Shown in pieces: positions 20,142-30,210 of a stretch of DNA of 34,191 nt (positions are counted from its first letter, which is position 1; each line of letters starts with the position of its first letter). The position numbers were made by a program, and so were the translations under genes. The notes under the pieces are model-generated. The model was not told where the DNA came from. It was given only the letters and a program-made list of their open reading frames with translations, and did no database searches. Origin of the DNA: Desulfobacteraceae bacterium. GTDB lineage: Bacteria > Desulfobacterota > Desulfobacteria > Desulfobacterales > Desulfobacteraceae. The stretch is from positions 1 through 34,191 of the forward strand of contig JAIOSM010000089.1 in the NCBI GenBank assembly GCA_021107575.1. Reading direction: 5' to 3'.

Positions 20142-21096
20142 GTCCTTCTTCTATTGAAACTTTTGGCACATACCCAAGTTCTTTTTTTGCTTTTGAAATA
20201 TTAAACCAATGAGAAGTTGCTGCCTCTTTCGCTGCAAATCTTGTAATAGGCGGAGCGTTTTTAATTCGAAAAATTCTATAAATTAATTCAAAGACAGCCC
20301 CGACATAATATGCAGTGCTCCCTGAAACTCGTCCTTTAATTGAGGGAAGTCCTGCAAAAGCAAGATACTGATCAGCCATATCCCATTTAGAAACCGGATG
20401 GTCCTGGCTAATAAAATAAATATTTCCTGATAATGAAGAATTTGATTTTAATTTTTCAGCAGCAAGAATGTGTGCATCAGCCGCATTATCAATATATATA
20501 AAATCTACAAGATCATCTACTTTGCCAATTTTCTTTAATTTTTTTGCTCTTTCAATAATGGAAGGCATTATATGATTATCCTCTGGTCCAAAAATAAAAG
20601 GAGGTCTTAAAATTATTGTTTTTAAATCATAAGCAGTTTCTTTAACAACAATTTTTTCTGCCATTGCTTTGGTTTCAGAGTAATATCCTTCAAACTTTTC
20701 AGGATATGGTGTATTTTCATCTACTCCCTCCATATCCTTACCATTAAAAATAACACTTGGAGAGCTTGTATAAATAAGTCTTGAAATTTTATGCTGTTTA
20801 CAAGCAGTAATAATGTTCTTAGTGCCAGTTACATTGACACCAAAGAATTCATCCCAGGTTCCCCATAGTCCAGGTTTTGCAGCTACATGAAAAACTATAT
20901 CGCAATTGTTACATGCATCTTTAACTTGATTTAAATTTCTAAGATCACCCTGAATCTGATCAACACCAAGCTTATCAAGATCCGAATAATTATTTCTGGA
21001 AAAAGATTTAACCGAACAACCTTTTTTAAGAAGCTTTTTAACTATTGCTTTTCCTAAAAAGCCACCACCGCCTGTAACAAGCACCTTTTCATTCAT
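20095..21096 (-). CDS. NAD-dependent epimerase/dehydratase (extended SDR, 3beta-HSD-like)
   Basis: KVLVTGGGGFLGKAIVKKLLKKG Rossmann motif; YSETKAMAEKIV active-site YxxxK; ILRPPFIFGPED. Confidence 0.9.
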   Translation of the reverse strand: MNEKVLVTGGGGFLGKAIVKKLLKKGCSVKSFSRNNYSDLDKLGVDQIQGDLRNLNQVKDACNNCDIVFHVAAKPGLWGTWDEFFGVNVTGTKNIITACKQHKISRLIYTSSPSVIFNGKDMEGVDENTPYPEKFEGYYSETKAMAEKIVVKETAYDLKTIILRPPFIFGPEDNHIMPSIIERAKKLKKIGKVDDLVDFIYIDNAADAHILAAEKLKSNSSLSGNIYFISQDHPVSKWDMADQYLAFAGLPSIKGRVSGSTAYYVGAVFELIYRIFRIKNAPPITRFAAKEAATSHWFNISKAKKELGYVPKVSIEEGLEKLKKWFEKQNAET

Positions 21097-21327
21097 ATTA
21101 ATAAGTATTTTATAAAATTATTGAATTTTTATTCGTACTCTTAAACCAACTAACACAACAAGGTAAGCATTGCAAGGAATTAGCAGCTTCAAAATATATT
21201 TTAACTCATATTGTTTAGTATGATAGAATTAAGGCATCTTATAAATCAAATTAATATTATAAATTCAATTCACAAAAACCCTTACGTCTGTAAGGTATAA
21301 TATCTTTTACAATATATTTTTTATTCC

Positions 21328-21356
21328 TTGACAAAATAAAATCAAAGGCTTAGATA
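21328..21356 (+). promoter_or_regulatory. Sigma70-like promoter for cstA
   Basis: TTGACA (21328-21333), 17-nt spacer, TAGATA (21351-21356); cstA ATG is about 75 nt downstream. Confidence 0.65.
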
Positions 21357-21432
21357 AAATTAATAGTTTTTTTTAACAGATTGGTAAGTTTTAGTTATAT
21401 TATTATTAATTTTTTAGAAAGGAGAAAAATAG

Positions 21433-23148
21433 ATGCAAGCATTACTTATTATGGTTGTTGCTTTTATTGGCTATATTGCAATGTACAGCCTGTACGGCAA
21501 ATTCATTGGGAACAAAATTTTCAAACTTTCTGGAGATGTCTCCGTACCTTCAAGCGAGCTTGAAGATGGGATTGACTATGTACCAACAAAAAAAGAAGTT
21601 ATTTTCGGGCATCATTTTACATCCATCGCCGGCACTGGTCCTATTGTAGGCCCTGCTGTTGCAATAATCTGGGGGTGGGTACCCGCGTTAATATGGGTCT
21701 TTTTCGGAAGTATCTTTATGGGCGCTGTACATGATTTTGGTGCTTTAATTATTTCAATGAGAAACCAGGGAAAATCAGTTGCTGATTATACTGGTAAATA
21801 TGTTAATAACCGCACCAAATTTTTATTTTTCCTTATTGTATTCCTCGAGCTCTGGATTGTGATTGCAATTTTTGGTCTTGTAATTGCTGTTGTTTTTGCC
21901 ATGTATCCAGTATCTGTATTCCCGGTATGGTGTGAAATTTTAATAGCTCTTTATCTTGGACACTTAATATACAAAAAAGGCAAAAATATTATAACATGGT
22001 CTATTATTGCAGTTGTTGTCATGTATATCACAGTTGCAATTGGAGCATATATGCCTATAAAAATGCCTGCAGTTGCAGGAATCCCACCAACTGGTGTATG
22101 GACTATTATATTACTTATATATGCATATATTGCATCAACTCTTCCTGTTACTACTTTGCTCCAACCCCGTGATTTTATTAATTCACATCAACTTCTTGTT
22201 GCCATGGCTCTTCTTATCCTTGGTGTTATATTCTCTGCTTTTGGAGGCAACCTTGATATAGTTGCGCCAGCAGTTCAGATTGCTCCTGCAAAAGCCCCAC
22301 CAATGTGGCCATTCCTGTTTATCACTATTGCATGTGGTGCAATTTCAGGATTTCATGCCCTTGTTTCTTCTGGCACATCATCTAAACAAGTAAGAAATGA
22401 AAATGACTCCTTATTTGTTGGATACGGCTCAATGCTCATGGAAGGAACCCTTGCCACATTAGTTATTATTGCCGTTTCTGCTGGAATTGGAATGGGATAT
22501 GTTACCAAATCCGGTGAAACCCTTGTAGGCGTCGCTGCATGGACAACACATTATTCTTCATGGGCAGCTGCAGCTGGATTAGGATCAAAGATCAGTGCAT
22601 TTGTTAATGGATCTGCTAATATGATAGCATCAACCGGTCTGTCTTTTAAAATTGCTGTTGTTGTTATGGGTGTTTTTGTTGCTTCTTTTGCCGGCACAAC
22701 TCTTGATACAGCAACAAGAATCCAGAGATATATTGTTTCTGAACTCTTTGGAAGCGTTAAAATGGACTTCCTTACAGGAAAACATGCTGCTACATTGATT
22801 GCAGTTGGCACAGCCCTTATTCTTGCCTTTGCAACTGGTGCAGGAGGAAAAGGTGCACTTAAACTCTGGCCTTTGTTTGGAGCTGTAAACCAGACACTAG
22901 CAGGACTTGTTCTTATTATCATAACGGTCTATTTGAAAACAAAAGGTGGAATGAAATGGTTAATTTCAGGAATCCCTGCGATATTCATGATTATCATGAC
23001 TATATGGGCACTTTTCTTGAACCAGTCAAAATTTGGAACTGCTGACAACGCATTATTACAGGTTGTTAACGGGATTATTTTAGTTCTTGCTATCTGGATT
23101 GCTGTTGAAGGACTAATAAAATTCTTTTCCATAAAAGACGAAACCTGA
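21433..23148 (+). CDS. cstA: Carbon starvation protein A (peptide/pyruvate transporter family)
   Basis: DGIDYVPTKKEVIFGHHFTSIAGTGPIVGPAVAIIWGWVPALIWVFFGSIFMGAVHDFGAL; TTLLQPRDFIN; SGFHALVSSGTSSKQ; SD aggag upstream. Confidence 0.96.
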   Translation: MQALLIMVVAFIGYIAMYSLYGKFIGNKIFKLSGDVSVPSSELEDGIDYVPTKKEVIFGHHFTSIAGTGPIVGPAVAIIWGWVPALIWVFFGSIFMGAVHDFGALIISMRNQGKSVADYTGKYVNNRTKFLFFLIVFLELWIVIAIFGLVIAVVFAMYPVSVFPVWCEILIALYLGHLIYKKGKNIITWSIIAVVVMYITVAIGAYMPIKMPAVAGIPPTGVWTIILLIYAYIASTLPVTTLLQPRDFINSHQLLVAMALLILGVIFSAFGGNLDIVAPAVQIAPAKAPPMWPFLFITIACGAISGFHALVSSGTSSKQVRNENDSLFVGYGSMLMEGTLATLVIIAVSAGIGMGYVTKSGETLVGVAAWTTHYSSWAAAAGLGSKISAFVNGSANMIASTGLSFKIAVVVMGVFVASFAGTTLDTATRIQRYIVSELFGSVKMDFLTGKHAATLIAVGTALILAFATGAGGKGALKLWPLFGAVNQTLAGLVLIIITVYLKTKGGMKWLISGIPAIFMIIMTIWALFLNQSKFGTADNALLQVVNGIILVLAIWIAVEGLIKFFSIKDET

Positions 23149-23186
23149 TAAATACTGATCAGGCAAACAAATAATTAACTCTTTAT

Positions 23187-23240
23187 AATCTTAAGCAACC
23201 TCTCTTAAAAGGGTTGCTTAAGATTCAATTTTCTTTTATT
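23187..23240 (+). terminator. Intrinsic terminator after cstA
   Basis: Perfect 14-bp inverted repeat aatcttaagcaacc (23187-23200) / ggttgcttaagatt (23212-23225), 11-nt loop, followed by a T-rich tract. Confidence 0.75.
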
Positions 23241-23256
23241 TTGAATGTGTACTTAA

Positions 23257-23691
23257 ATGCTTATAAACTTAAAAAAATATTATTTTAAACTTATTAGCCT
23301 GACAATATCTCTTTTTATAATTTTAGGCGCCACTAAAATCCTTCATCTCCCCACTTTTCATACACTAAATGCTCCATCTTTTTTTCCGACACTCTTTTTT
23401 GTTCTCTCTGCAATAACTGCCATTGCCGGCCCGCTTTTTTTAAGAACGCTTTTTGCTCATTTTATGCGTGATAAAAAAAATGTATCTATAGACAGTTTTA
23501 AAAAATTTCAAAAAGGACTTATAAGCATATCTATGTTAACGCCCTTTTTTGCCTTTATTGCAGTTGTCTGTGAGTTTGAAAAGTTTTATTCTGCAAGTAT
23601 TATTATATTATCACTTTATGCAATTTATTATTATTTCCCAAGCAAAAAACGAATTGTTTTTGATAAAAAAATATTTAGAATAAATGAATAA
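23257..23691 (+). CDS. Hypothetical membrane protein
   Basis: Open frame with about four hydrophobic segments, overlapping the next gene start by 8 nt; no recognised family. Confidence 0.6.
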   Translation: MLINLKKYYFKLISLTISLFIILGATKILHLPTFHTLNAPSFFPTLFFVLSAITAIAGPLFLRTLFAHFMRDKKNVSIDSFKKFQKGLISISMLTPFFAFIAVVCEFEKFYSASIIILSLYAIYYYFPSKKRIVFDKKIFRINE

Positions 23692-23995
23692 TTTTAGATT
23701 CAAACTATTTGAATTAATAAAAAAAATAAAACACGGCCTGGTATCTTCATGGAAGATTGCTGATGAAGTAGCTAGAAGCAAAGCAATTGAGGGTGCAGAA
23801 GCAGAGCTTGAAGAACTTGAATATATCTTTGCCCTGCTTGTACAGGGTTCATTTATTGGTATGCCTTCACCTCCGGTACAAATTTCCCTTGATCTGCTCC
23901 CTTTAATGGAAAAAGATCTTGTTTTAATGTTAGAGAGAATAAACACATCTAACCAACCATTATCCAAACTTTTTTCAACATTTGACATAGGCTGA
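23684..23995 (+). CDS. Small conserved-looking hypothetical protein
   Basis: 103-aa ORF between two same-strand ORFs with a 4-codon-scale overlap; contains LVQGSFIGMPSPPVQISLDLLP; no family recognised. Confidence 0.6.
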   Translation: MNNFRFKLFELIKKIKHGLVSSWKIADEVARSKAIEGAEAELEELEYIFALLVQGSFIGMPSPPVQISLDLLPLMEKDLVLMLERINTSNQPLSKLFSTFDIG

Positions 23996-24004
23996 AAATA
24001 AAAA

Positions 24005-24922
24005 ATGAAATATCCCGAGACTATATTCTTTATTGGCAAAGGTGGTACCGGAAAATCTACTACATCTGCTCTTATATCCCTAATGTTTGCAAACACACAC
24101 AAAAAAGTTGGCCTTGCCTCTTTTGACTATGCCCATAATCAGTCAGATATCTTTGAAAAAAATCTTTCAGACAAAGCATATCCCATAAATCCCTTTTTAA
24201 AGGTACTTCAAATTAATCGGGATAAAGAGATCAAAAAATATTTAAAAGATACTCTCCAAAATGTAAAAAAAACTTATTCTTACCTTACTGCTTTTAACCT
24301 TGGAGACTATTTTGATGTACTGAAATTTTCACCCGGAATGGAAGAATATGCACTTGTGACTGCATTCTTAAACGTTAGAAAACAATTTATGGATTATGAT
24401 TATCTGATAATTGATATGCCTCCCACTGCAGTTGCATTAAGATTTTTTAACCTCCCTTCTTTATCTTTAGCCTGGATTGAGCAACTTGAAAAACTACGCA
24501 TGGAGATTTACAAAAAAAAGGAGATTATATCTAAAATCAAAATTGCCGGCAAAGAATTTGAGCGTGATAAAGTACTTTCTAAAATAAGAGAAATTAAAGA
24601 AACCTATATAACTCTGAAAAATATTTTTCAAACCAAAAAAAAATCAACTCTTTATATTGTTTTTAATCATGATTTGCTATCTATTAATGAAACTAAAAGA
24701 ATTATTGAAGATCTTAATAATTTTCATATCAATACCGCAGGTCTTATTTGTAACAACAGACAGAATAATTCAGATACAAGTGATTTAAAAGACATGCCTT
24801 TATCTGGCCAAATTAAATTTCTCCCCTTCTCTGACACTCCGTTAATTGGTGAAATAGCATTACAAAAATTTATTCAGGCAAATAATCTATCTACTGAAAA
24901 AGTCCTAAACCTAAAAAACTAA
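24005..24922 (+). CDS. ArsA/MinD-type P-loop ATPase (anion-transporting ATPase-like)
   Basis: FFIGKGGTGKSTTSALISLMFA deviant Walker A; FSPGMEEYALVTAFL; YDYLIIDMPPTAVALRFFNLPSL switch-like region. Confidence 0.82.
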   Translation: MKYPETIFFIGKGGTGKSTTSALISLMFANTHKKVGLASFDYAHNQSDIFEKNLSDKAYPINPFLKVLQINRDKEIKKYLKDTLQNVKKTYSYLTAFNLGDYFDVLKFSPGMEEYALVTAFLNVRKQFMDYDYLIIDMPPTAVALRFFNLPSLSLAWIEQLEKLRMEIYKKKEIISKIKIAGKEFERDKVLSKIREIKETYITLKNIFQTKKKSTLYIVFNHDLLSINETKRIIEDLNNFHINTAGLICNNRQNNSDTSDLKDMPLSGQIKFLPFSDTPLIGEIALQKFIQANNLSTEKVLNLKN

Positions 24923-25001
24923 AAATAGATACCCATAAAACTTGAAAAGTGATAAACAGGTTTCTAAATATGTATTATTAAATTTCAGAAAGATATAAAA
25001 A

Positions 25002-25604
25002 ATGGAAAAAGTATTATGCGTTAAAAGAAAAATTCTCCCTAGAGAATGGGTCAAAAAAAAAAGTATTATAATAATTGATGAATCAACTTTTTTTAAAACC
25101 TGCTCCACTTTTGATTTTGAGTTTAAAGAACGAGAAATAATTGAAAAAAACCAAGATTTCAAACAAATAATACCTTATATCATGATTCAGACAAAAGACT
25201 TAAAGTATATTGCTGTTTATAAACGGAAAGGCAGTGAAGAAAGATTGCATGATCTCTGGTCAATAGGTATTGGAGGTCATATAAATCCAATAGATGCAAA
25301 TAAAAACAACCATTCACTCAAACAAATAATTATAGCCGGTATGCAGCGAGAGCTAGGTGAAGAATTGGAAAAAATCGGTGATATGGATCAACCTGTTTTT
25401 TCGGGAATAATAAATGAGGAAGAAACTGATGTTGGTTCTGTGCATCTCGGAGCTGTTTTCAGAATCTTAACAAATAATAAAAATAGTTACATCAGTGGAG
25501 AAGAGCTTGTTGATTTCCAATGGATTGAGACTGAAAAAGCTGTCACTCTTAATTTAGAACTTTGGAGTAAGCTGACTCTCGAACTTATTGAGCTTATTGG
25601 TTGA
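25002..25604 (+). CDS. Nudix-hydrolase-like protein with degenerate Nudix box
   Basis: LWSIGIGGHINPID...AGMQRELGEEL...DVGSVHLGAVF; REL.EEL half of the Nudix box retained. Confidence 0.7.
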   Translation: MEKVLCVKRKILPREWVKKKSIIIIDESTFFKTCSTFDFEFKEREIIEKNQDFKQIIPYIMIQTKDLKYIAVYKRKGSEERLHDLWSIGIGGHINPIDANKNNHSLKQIIIAGMQRELGEELEKIGDMDQPVFSGIINEEETDVGSVHLGAVFRILTNNKNSYISGEELVDFQWIETEKAVTLNLELWSKLTLELIELIG

Positions 25605-25735
25605 CCTTATTAAGCTTATCACAAAATAAAGGTCAAGTATAAGTTTCCATCCCACCTTAAAAAAAGAATAGAAATATTAATTTGTTTGTTTCTTTAAAAA
25701 AACATGCGCTAAAATTATATTTTCTCAAGATTTTA

Positions 25736-26032
25736 TTACATACCAATCATTCTGAGTCCTTCTTCAGTTTCATAATATGGTAAGATATCATAGGAGTAGC
25801 CTTCAACACCAAAATAAACAGCCAGGCTATCACCAACGGCCTGAAGTCCTTCTGCAAGGCGAGAATTATCAACTTCATACAAGGTAATAGAATGGATACC
25901 GTCAAATCTGTTTGAAGAGATATAAGGGCCTTTTTTTACCAAAAATCCAGGTAGAGCTGGCGCTGTAAGAAAACGTTTTGCTATTTCTCTGGCACTTTCC
26001 GGTGGATATGTAACATTTGAAATTATAATCAT
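25736..26032 (-). CDS. Hypothetical protein, possibly a small alpha/beta-barrel-like protein
   Basis: 98-aa ORF with SD (aggaga) upstream; no family firmly recognised. Confidence 0.6.
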   Translation of the reverse strand: MIIISNVTYPPESAREIAKRFLTAPALPGFLVKKGPYISSNRFDGIHSITLYEVDNSRLAEGLQAVGDSLAVYFGVEGYSYDILPYYETEEGLRMIGM

Positions 26033-26209
26033 TGTTTTGCATCTCCTTTTACTTATAAAAATTATTACTAAATTAAGTATTTACACTTTTTTACTCAAAG
26101 ATAAAACAAATATTTTTTAGCAACGGAGAAAACAATCATGTTTGCAGTATAAAAACTACTGACAAACAAAATTATGATCTTGCGAGGTCAAATTTTTGAT
26201 CAGCTTTTT

Positions 26210-28516
26210 TTAGAATTTTTTTGCAATATCATTATCAATTACATAGATACAAATCTTATTTGCGCCCTGCTGAGTATAATTAAACTTTTCAACAAGATTA
26301 TTTATAAGGAACTTTACATCTGTCTTGATCCTATTGTCATAGGCTTTAAAATCATCAGTATCAAAATCTTTTATTGCACGTCGAAAATTTTCATTCTCAA
26401 TAAAGGGTTCTAAAACACGATTTTTTAAATTGTGTGCATATCGTTCATATAAAGATAGAAAAAGTTTTGTTTCTTCGATGGTTTTGCCATCAATCATAAT
26501 TTCCTGACTTAATGAATGAGTAGTGTATTGTTTTAAAACATCTGACCTGAATTCCTTACTCTTTGTTTCATCAATACTCCCTGCAAAAAGCCTGCTTTCA
26601 ATACTTTTAAAAAAACCCTCTGAAATTTCCAGTTTTTCATGGGTAAAAACACATTTTATTGAAGAATCATTTTCAAAATTTACTGCAGAGATATAGTTTT
26701 TAATATCCTTTACTATTTGTGCCTCATTATAATAATAAAGTGATTCTTTTACCTGTTGCAATACGCAATAGTCATACATCTTAATCAAAGATGACATAAA
26801 TTCCTCAGGTATCATTTTTTTATATTCATCTGAGAGTCCATTAAAAAATAAACAGAGCTCAGGCATGTTAATAAGTTGATCTTCTCTTAAATATCTTGAA
26901 TAGAACTGATCAAAAAGTTTAATGGAATCCCTTCCTGAGAACCCATTGTTTCCTTCTTTTTCTGATTCTATAATTATTTTTCGCCACATTTTCACATCAA
27001 GTGCTTTTCTATCGTCCTCATCTATCCATGATGGTATATTTCCTGAATAAATTTCCATTTTTAAAAGCATCAGGCTCTTATCACAATAAAATTTATACTT
27101 TTCAGGTTTCTTGATCCATTCAAGTAATGCATCAGATTTTTCATTAAGACGTGTGGATATAACAATTTTTGCAAAATTATGTAAAACCATGGGAAGAAAA
27201 CTTTCATCTATATGTTTCCCAAAAATATCCCTATAAATATTAACCTCGGTTTTTACATCTAAAACATATGGAATATTTATATACTGAATTCTGTCAGAAA
27301 AAGATGGAACGTCTTTAATGTTTTTTTTATCTTCCGGGTTCATAAGTGCAAAAAATAACGAGTTTACTTTTTCTTCGATATCTTCAACTTTATGCAGGCC
27401 CTCACTGATAATGTTATGAAGTTCAACCATACGGTCAATATTATGTGATTTTATGTCCATTAGGGCATAGATTCCGTTATTCACTTTTGCAAATTTTGAA
27501 TAAATATAATTAATTATATTGGAGTCCTGAAATAATATGTTAATTCTTCTTTGGATTATTTCATTATAATAGAAATCTCTTCTTACAGGCTTGTCTCCCG
27601 GGTTAAAAACACTAATTCCATTACCAAGTCGTCTGTTAAAATCATATGGGCGAGCATACAACATATTGAACACTTCAGTTGGGTTGCCAAGTCTTTCAAG
27701 AAGCGATTGAAATATCGAAGTACAAATTGTACAGGCTTCTTCATTAAAAACCCATTCATATTCTTTTTCTGTAAATAATCTCCATTTAAATTCGTCATTT
27801 TCTATGATTCCATCCAGAACATCTCTTCTGCTTTCTTTAGGTATCATTAAAATTGGGTTATCGTGAGACATACATGGAATCTCAATATAATCTTTCTCAT
27901 ATTGCTCTGCAATTTCTTCTTTTTTTCTTTTATTTTTTGAATGTTCTGTTTTTTCCATAAAGCTAAGATAATTTTCAAAAGCAGTTATAGTTTCAGATTT
28001 TTCTAATCGCCACAGCTTTTTTACATCAAGACGCCATAAAATCTCATATCGCAGGCCATTGTCAGTATTTGCATATTGCTCAAATTTTCTTAAAAGATTA
28101 TTTAGAAATGTACTTTTCCCACATCCATGGGGCCCATGGAAAATATATATTCTATTTTGCTGGGTACCATGACGTAAGCTTTCCATCTGTTTCATGAACC
28201 TGTTTGCAAATAACATATCTGTAAAATAAGGTTCCTCAGATCCTTCTACAAAAAGTTTTGTACAATCATAGGCAGTAAAATCGAATTCTTCCGGGTCATC
28301 GAATAATGCAGTGTCAAAAATCTGAACATTGCTCTTAATCATATCATGGAACGCCTGAAAAACATTTCGTAAAAGTATAGATGGATTTTGTTGAAGAAGA
28401 TTTAAAAATTCTTTAAATGGTACAGGCTTAAGTTTTTTAAAATCAACTGTTTTTTTATCAAGTAATGTAAAAGCCTGTTCTATGGAAGTACTGCCATTAG
28501 AATTATCATCATTCAT
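26210..28516 (-). CDS. Divergent PrkA-family AAA ATPase/serine protein kinase-like protein (second PrkA of the operon)
   Basis: Walker A IFHGPHGCGKSTFLNNLL; FSDRIQYINIPYVLDVKTEVNIY resembles the PrkA/YeaG segment after sensor 1; C-terminal EFRSDVLKQY..YDNRIKTDVKFLINNLVEKFNYTQQGANKICIYVID resembles the PrkA C-terminal domain. SD lies in the tail of the upstream spoVR gene. Confidence 0.82.
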   Translation of the reverse strand: MNDDNSNGSTSIEQAFTLLDKKTVDFKKLKPVPFKEFLNLLQQNPSILLRNVFQAFHDMIKSNVQIFDTALFDDPEEFDFTAYDCTKLFVEGSEEPYFTDMLFANRFMKQMESLRHGTQQNRIYIFHGPHGCGKSTFLNNLLRKFEQYANTDNGLRYEILWRLDVKKLWRLEKSETITAFENYLSFMEKTEHSKNKRKKEEIAEQYEKDYIEIPCMSHDNPILMIPKESRRDVLDGIIENDEFKWRLFTEKEYEWVFNEEACTICTSIFQSLLERLGNPTEVFNMLYARPYDFNRRLGNGISVFNPGDKPVRRDFYYNEIIQRRINILFQDSNIINYIYSKFAKVNNGIYALMDIKSHNIDRMVELHNIISEGLHKVEDIEEKVNSLFFALMNPEDKKNIKDVPSFSDRIQYINIPYVLDVKTEVNIYRDIFGKHIDESFLPMVLHNFAKIVISTRLNEKSDALLEWIKKPEKYKFYCDKSLMLLKMEIYSGNIPSWIDEDDRKALDVKMWRKIIIESEKEGNNGFSGRDSIKLFDQFYSRYLREDQLINMPELCLFFNGLSDEYKKMIPEEFMSSLIKMYDYCVLQQVKESLYYYNEAQIVKDIKNYISAVNFENDSSIKCVFTHEKLEISEGFFKSIESRLFAGSIDETKSKEFRSDVLKQYTTHSLSQEIMIDGKTIEETKLFLSLYERYAHNLKNRVLEPFIENENFRRAIKDFDTDDFKAYDNRIKTDVKFLINNLVEKFNYTQQGANKICIYVIDNDIAKKF

Positions 28517-28523
28517 ATTTTAA

Positions 28524-30188
28524 TTATATCTCCTGCTTATGAAATTTTCTATTTTCAATAACATAAAGAATTTTCTTCCATTCAAATTTTTCTTTTTCTG
28601 ATGACTCTGGCGTTTGATAATTCGGATCCCAAAAATTTACATAACTTTTATCTGATGTAGCCTGTTTTGCAACTTCGTGGGTTTCGAGTTTTATTGGACC
28701 GCCCCATAAAAATTCAATACCCATCATAGTGTTTTCTATAAAATCTTTTTTTAAGGGTTTTTCTTCAAATTTATGAACAAGATATAATAAACCCTGTTTT
28801 GACTTCTCATGATTAACAGAAATAACTGGTGGATGATAAAGAGTATCTATAACCATTTGTCTATAGTCTTGGGCATTTCTTGATTTAATATAATACTCCC
28901 TTGTCATTCTTGCCTTATTCAATCTTTGACCTGATACAAACAATTTATGTTCATTAACAAACTCCTGATCAATGTATCTATTGATAAAAGAAAAATCACA
29001 TAAATTTTCACGTACGCTGAAAATATAATCTAAGCCTGTACCTTTTAATTTATTAAAATGTTTTTTTTCGTGTTCATCTTTCAGCATAAAATATTCCAGA
29101 TCAAAACAGCCTCTATCTTCCATGGAGAGAATGTGAGAAAACAGTCGCAGACCAAGTGCATATGGATTTAAACCAAGCTTAGGCATAGCAGTAACTACTG
29201 CATTTACTTTTGCAAAGCTTACTTCATGACCATTTATTCTTTCATCTTTCATAAACAGAGTTTCATGCCAGAAACTTGCCCAGCCCTCATTCATTATCTT
29301 TGTTCTTATTTGTGGCTGGAAGTAATTTGAAGTCTGCCTTACTATCTCAATTATAGATTTCATCCATTTATTTTCATCTTCTTTTAAAAATAATGAGTGC
29401 TTAATTATATACTGGATAACATCGAGATGTTCATTGTTACTTTCTCTGGCCTCTTTTTTTTTTGTTTTATAAAACTCTGTAAATTCCGGGTGTTTTATAA
29501 AAACATCTTCAAAAAATATTGCTTCAAAGGCTTTTTTATTCTCTTTTTTACACTTGTTGTATCTTTCTATTTCTTTTAGATAATTATTAGTAGTAATTTT
29601 TTTTTCTTTTTGAAGAAAAATATCAAAATAGCAATCAACCTGAGTAAATTTTTTATTCTCAGGAAAGGTAAGCATATTATTTATTTCTCTATGATAATTA
29701 ACAAGATTATCAATTCCTCTTGCAAACTCAATAACATAATCAACCCATCTGCCTTTTTCTGCACGGTATCGTGCAATAACTCTCTTGTCAGAAAGGGCTT
29801 TACCTGTTAAGTCAAAATCCCAGGTGTTTTTGAAAAAGAGGTTGTTTTGAAAAAAGTCTATATGACCTAAAACATGATAGAATATCATCACATTCAACCA
29901 GTCAGGATTATTATCATTATAAAAAGAAATAGCAGGTCTTGTGTTAATAACTGTTTCGTAAGGATTATTTGGATAAAGCTCATACACTCCTTTACCGGAA
30001 ATGGTTTGTACGTCATGAACCCAGTAATCATACAAAGTCGGTATCATTACTTTTGGGCTCAGCTCAATCATATCCTTGTTTGTAACTATATATTCAAGAG
30101 TCTCATCATCAAACTTAAGGCCCTGATCCCTGGCTCTTTTTTTGCATTCCTCCATTATTCCTTTTGCATGTTGGCTAACCAGTTCCAT
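28524..30188 (-). CDS. spoVR: SpoVR family protein (YcgB-like)
   Basis: YEVIVTN-like N-terminus; MIFYHVLGHIDFFQNN; MNEGWASFWHETLFM; NPYALGLRLF; DYIFSVRENLCDFSFINRYIDQEFV. Confidence 0.95.
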   Translation of the reverse strand: MELVSQHAKGIMEECKKRARDQGLKFDDETLEYIVTNKDMIELSPKVMIPTLYDYWVHDVQTISGKGVYELYPNNPYETVINTRPAISFYNDNNPDWLNVMIFYHVLGHIDFFQNNLFFKNTWDFDLTGKALSDKRVIARYRAEKGRWVDYVIEFARGIDNLVNYHREINNMLTFPENKKFTQVDCYFDIFLQKEKKITTNNYLKEIERYNKCKKENKKAFEAIFFEDVFIKHPEFTEFYKTKKKEARESNNEHLDVIQYIIKHSLFLKEDENKWMKSIIEIVRQTSNYFQPQIRTKIMNEGWASFWHETLFMKDERINGHEVSFAKVNAVVTAMPKLGLNPYALGLRLFSHILSMEDRGCFDLEYFMLKDEHEKKHFNKLKGTGLDYIFSVRENLCDFSFINRYIDQEFVNEHKLFVSGQRLNKARMTREYYIKSRNAQDYRQMVIDTLYHPPVISVNHEKSKQGLLYLVHKFEEKPLKKDFIENTMMGIEFLWGGPIKLETHEVAKQATSDKSYVNFWDPNYQTPESSEKEKFEWKKILYVIENRKFHKQEI

Positions 30189-30210
30189 TTCTCATTTCCT
30201 GTTTTAAAAT

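Noticed and set aside
22551-22922. 123-aa minus-strand ORF inside cstA
   Set aside because: Antisense to conserved CstA coding sequence; composition typical of shadow ORF.
25601-25636. Inverted repeat ttgacctt/aaggtcaa after the Nudix-like gene as a terminator
   Set aside because: 8-bp stem, 20-nt loop and no following T-tract; too weak to call.
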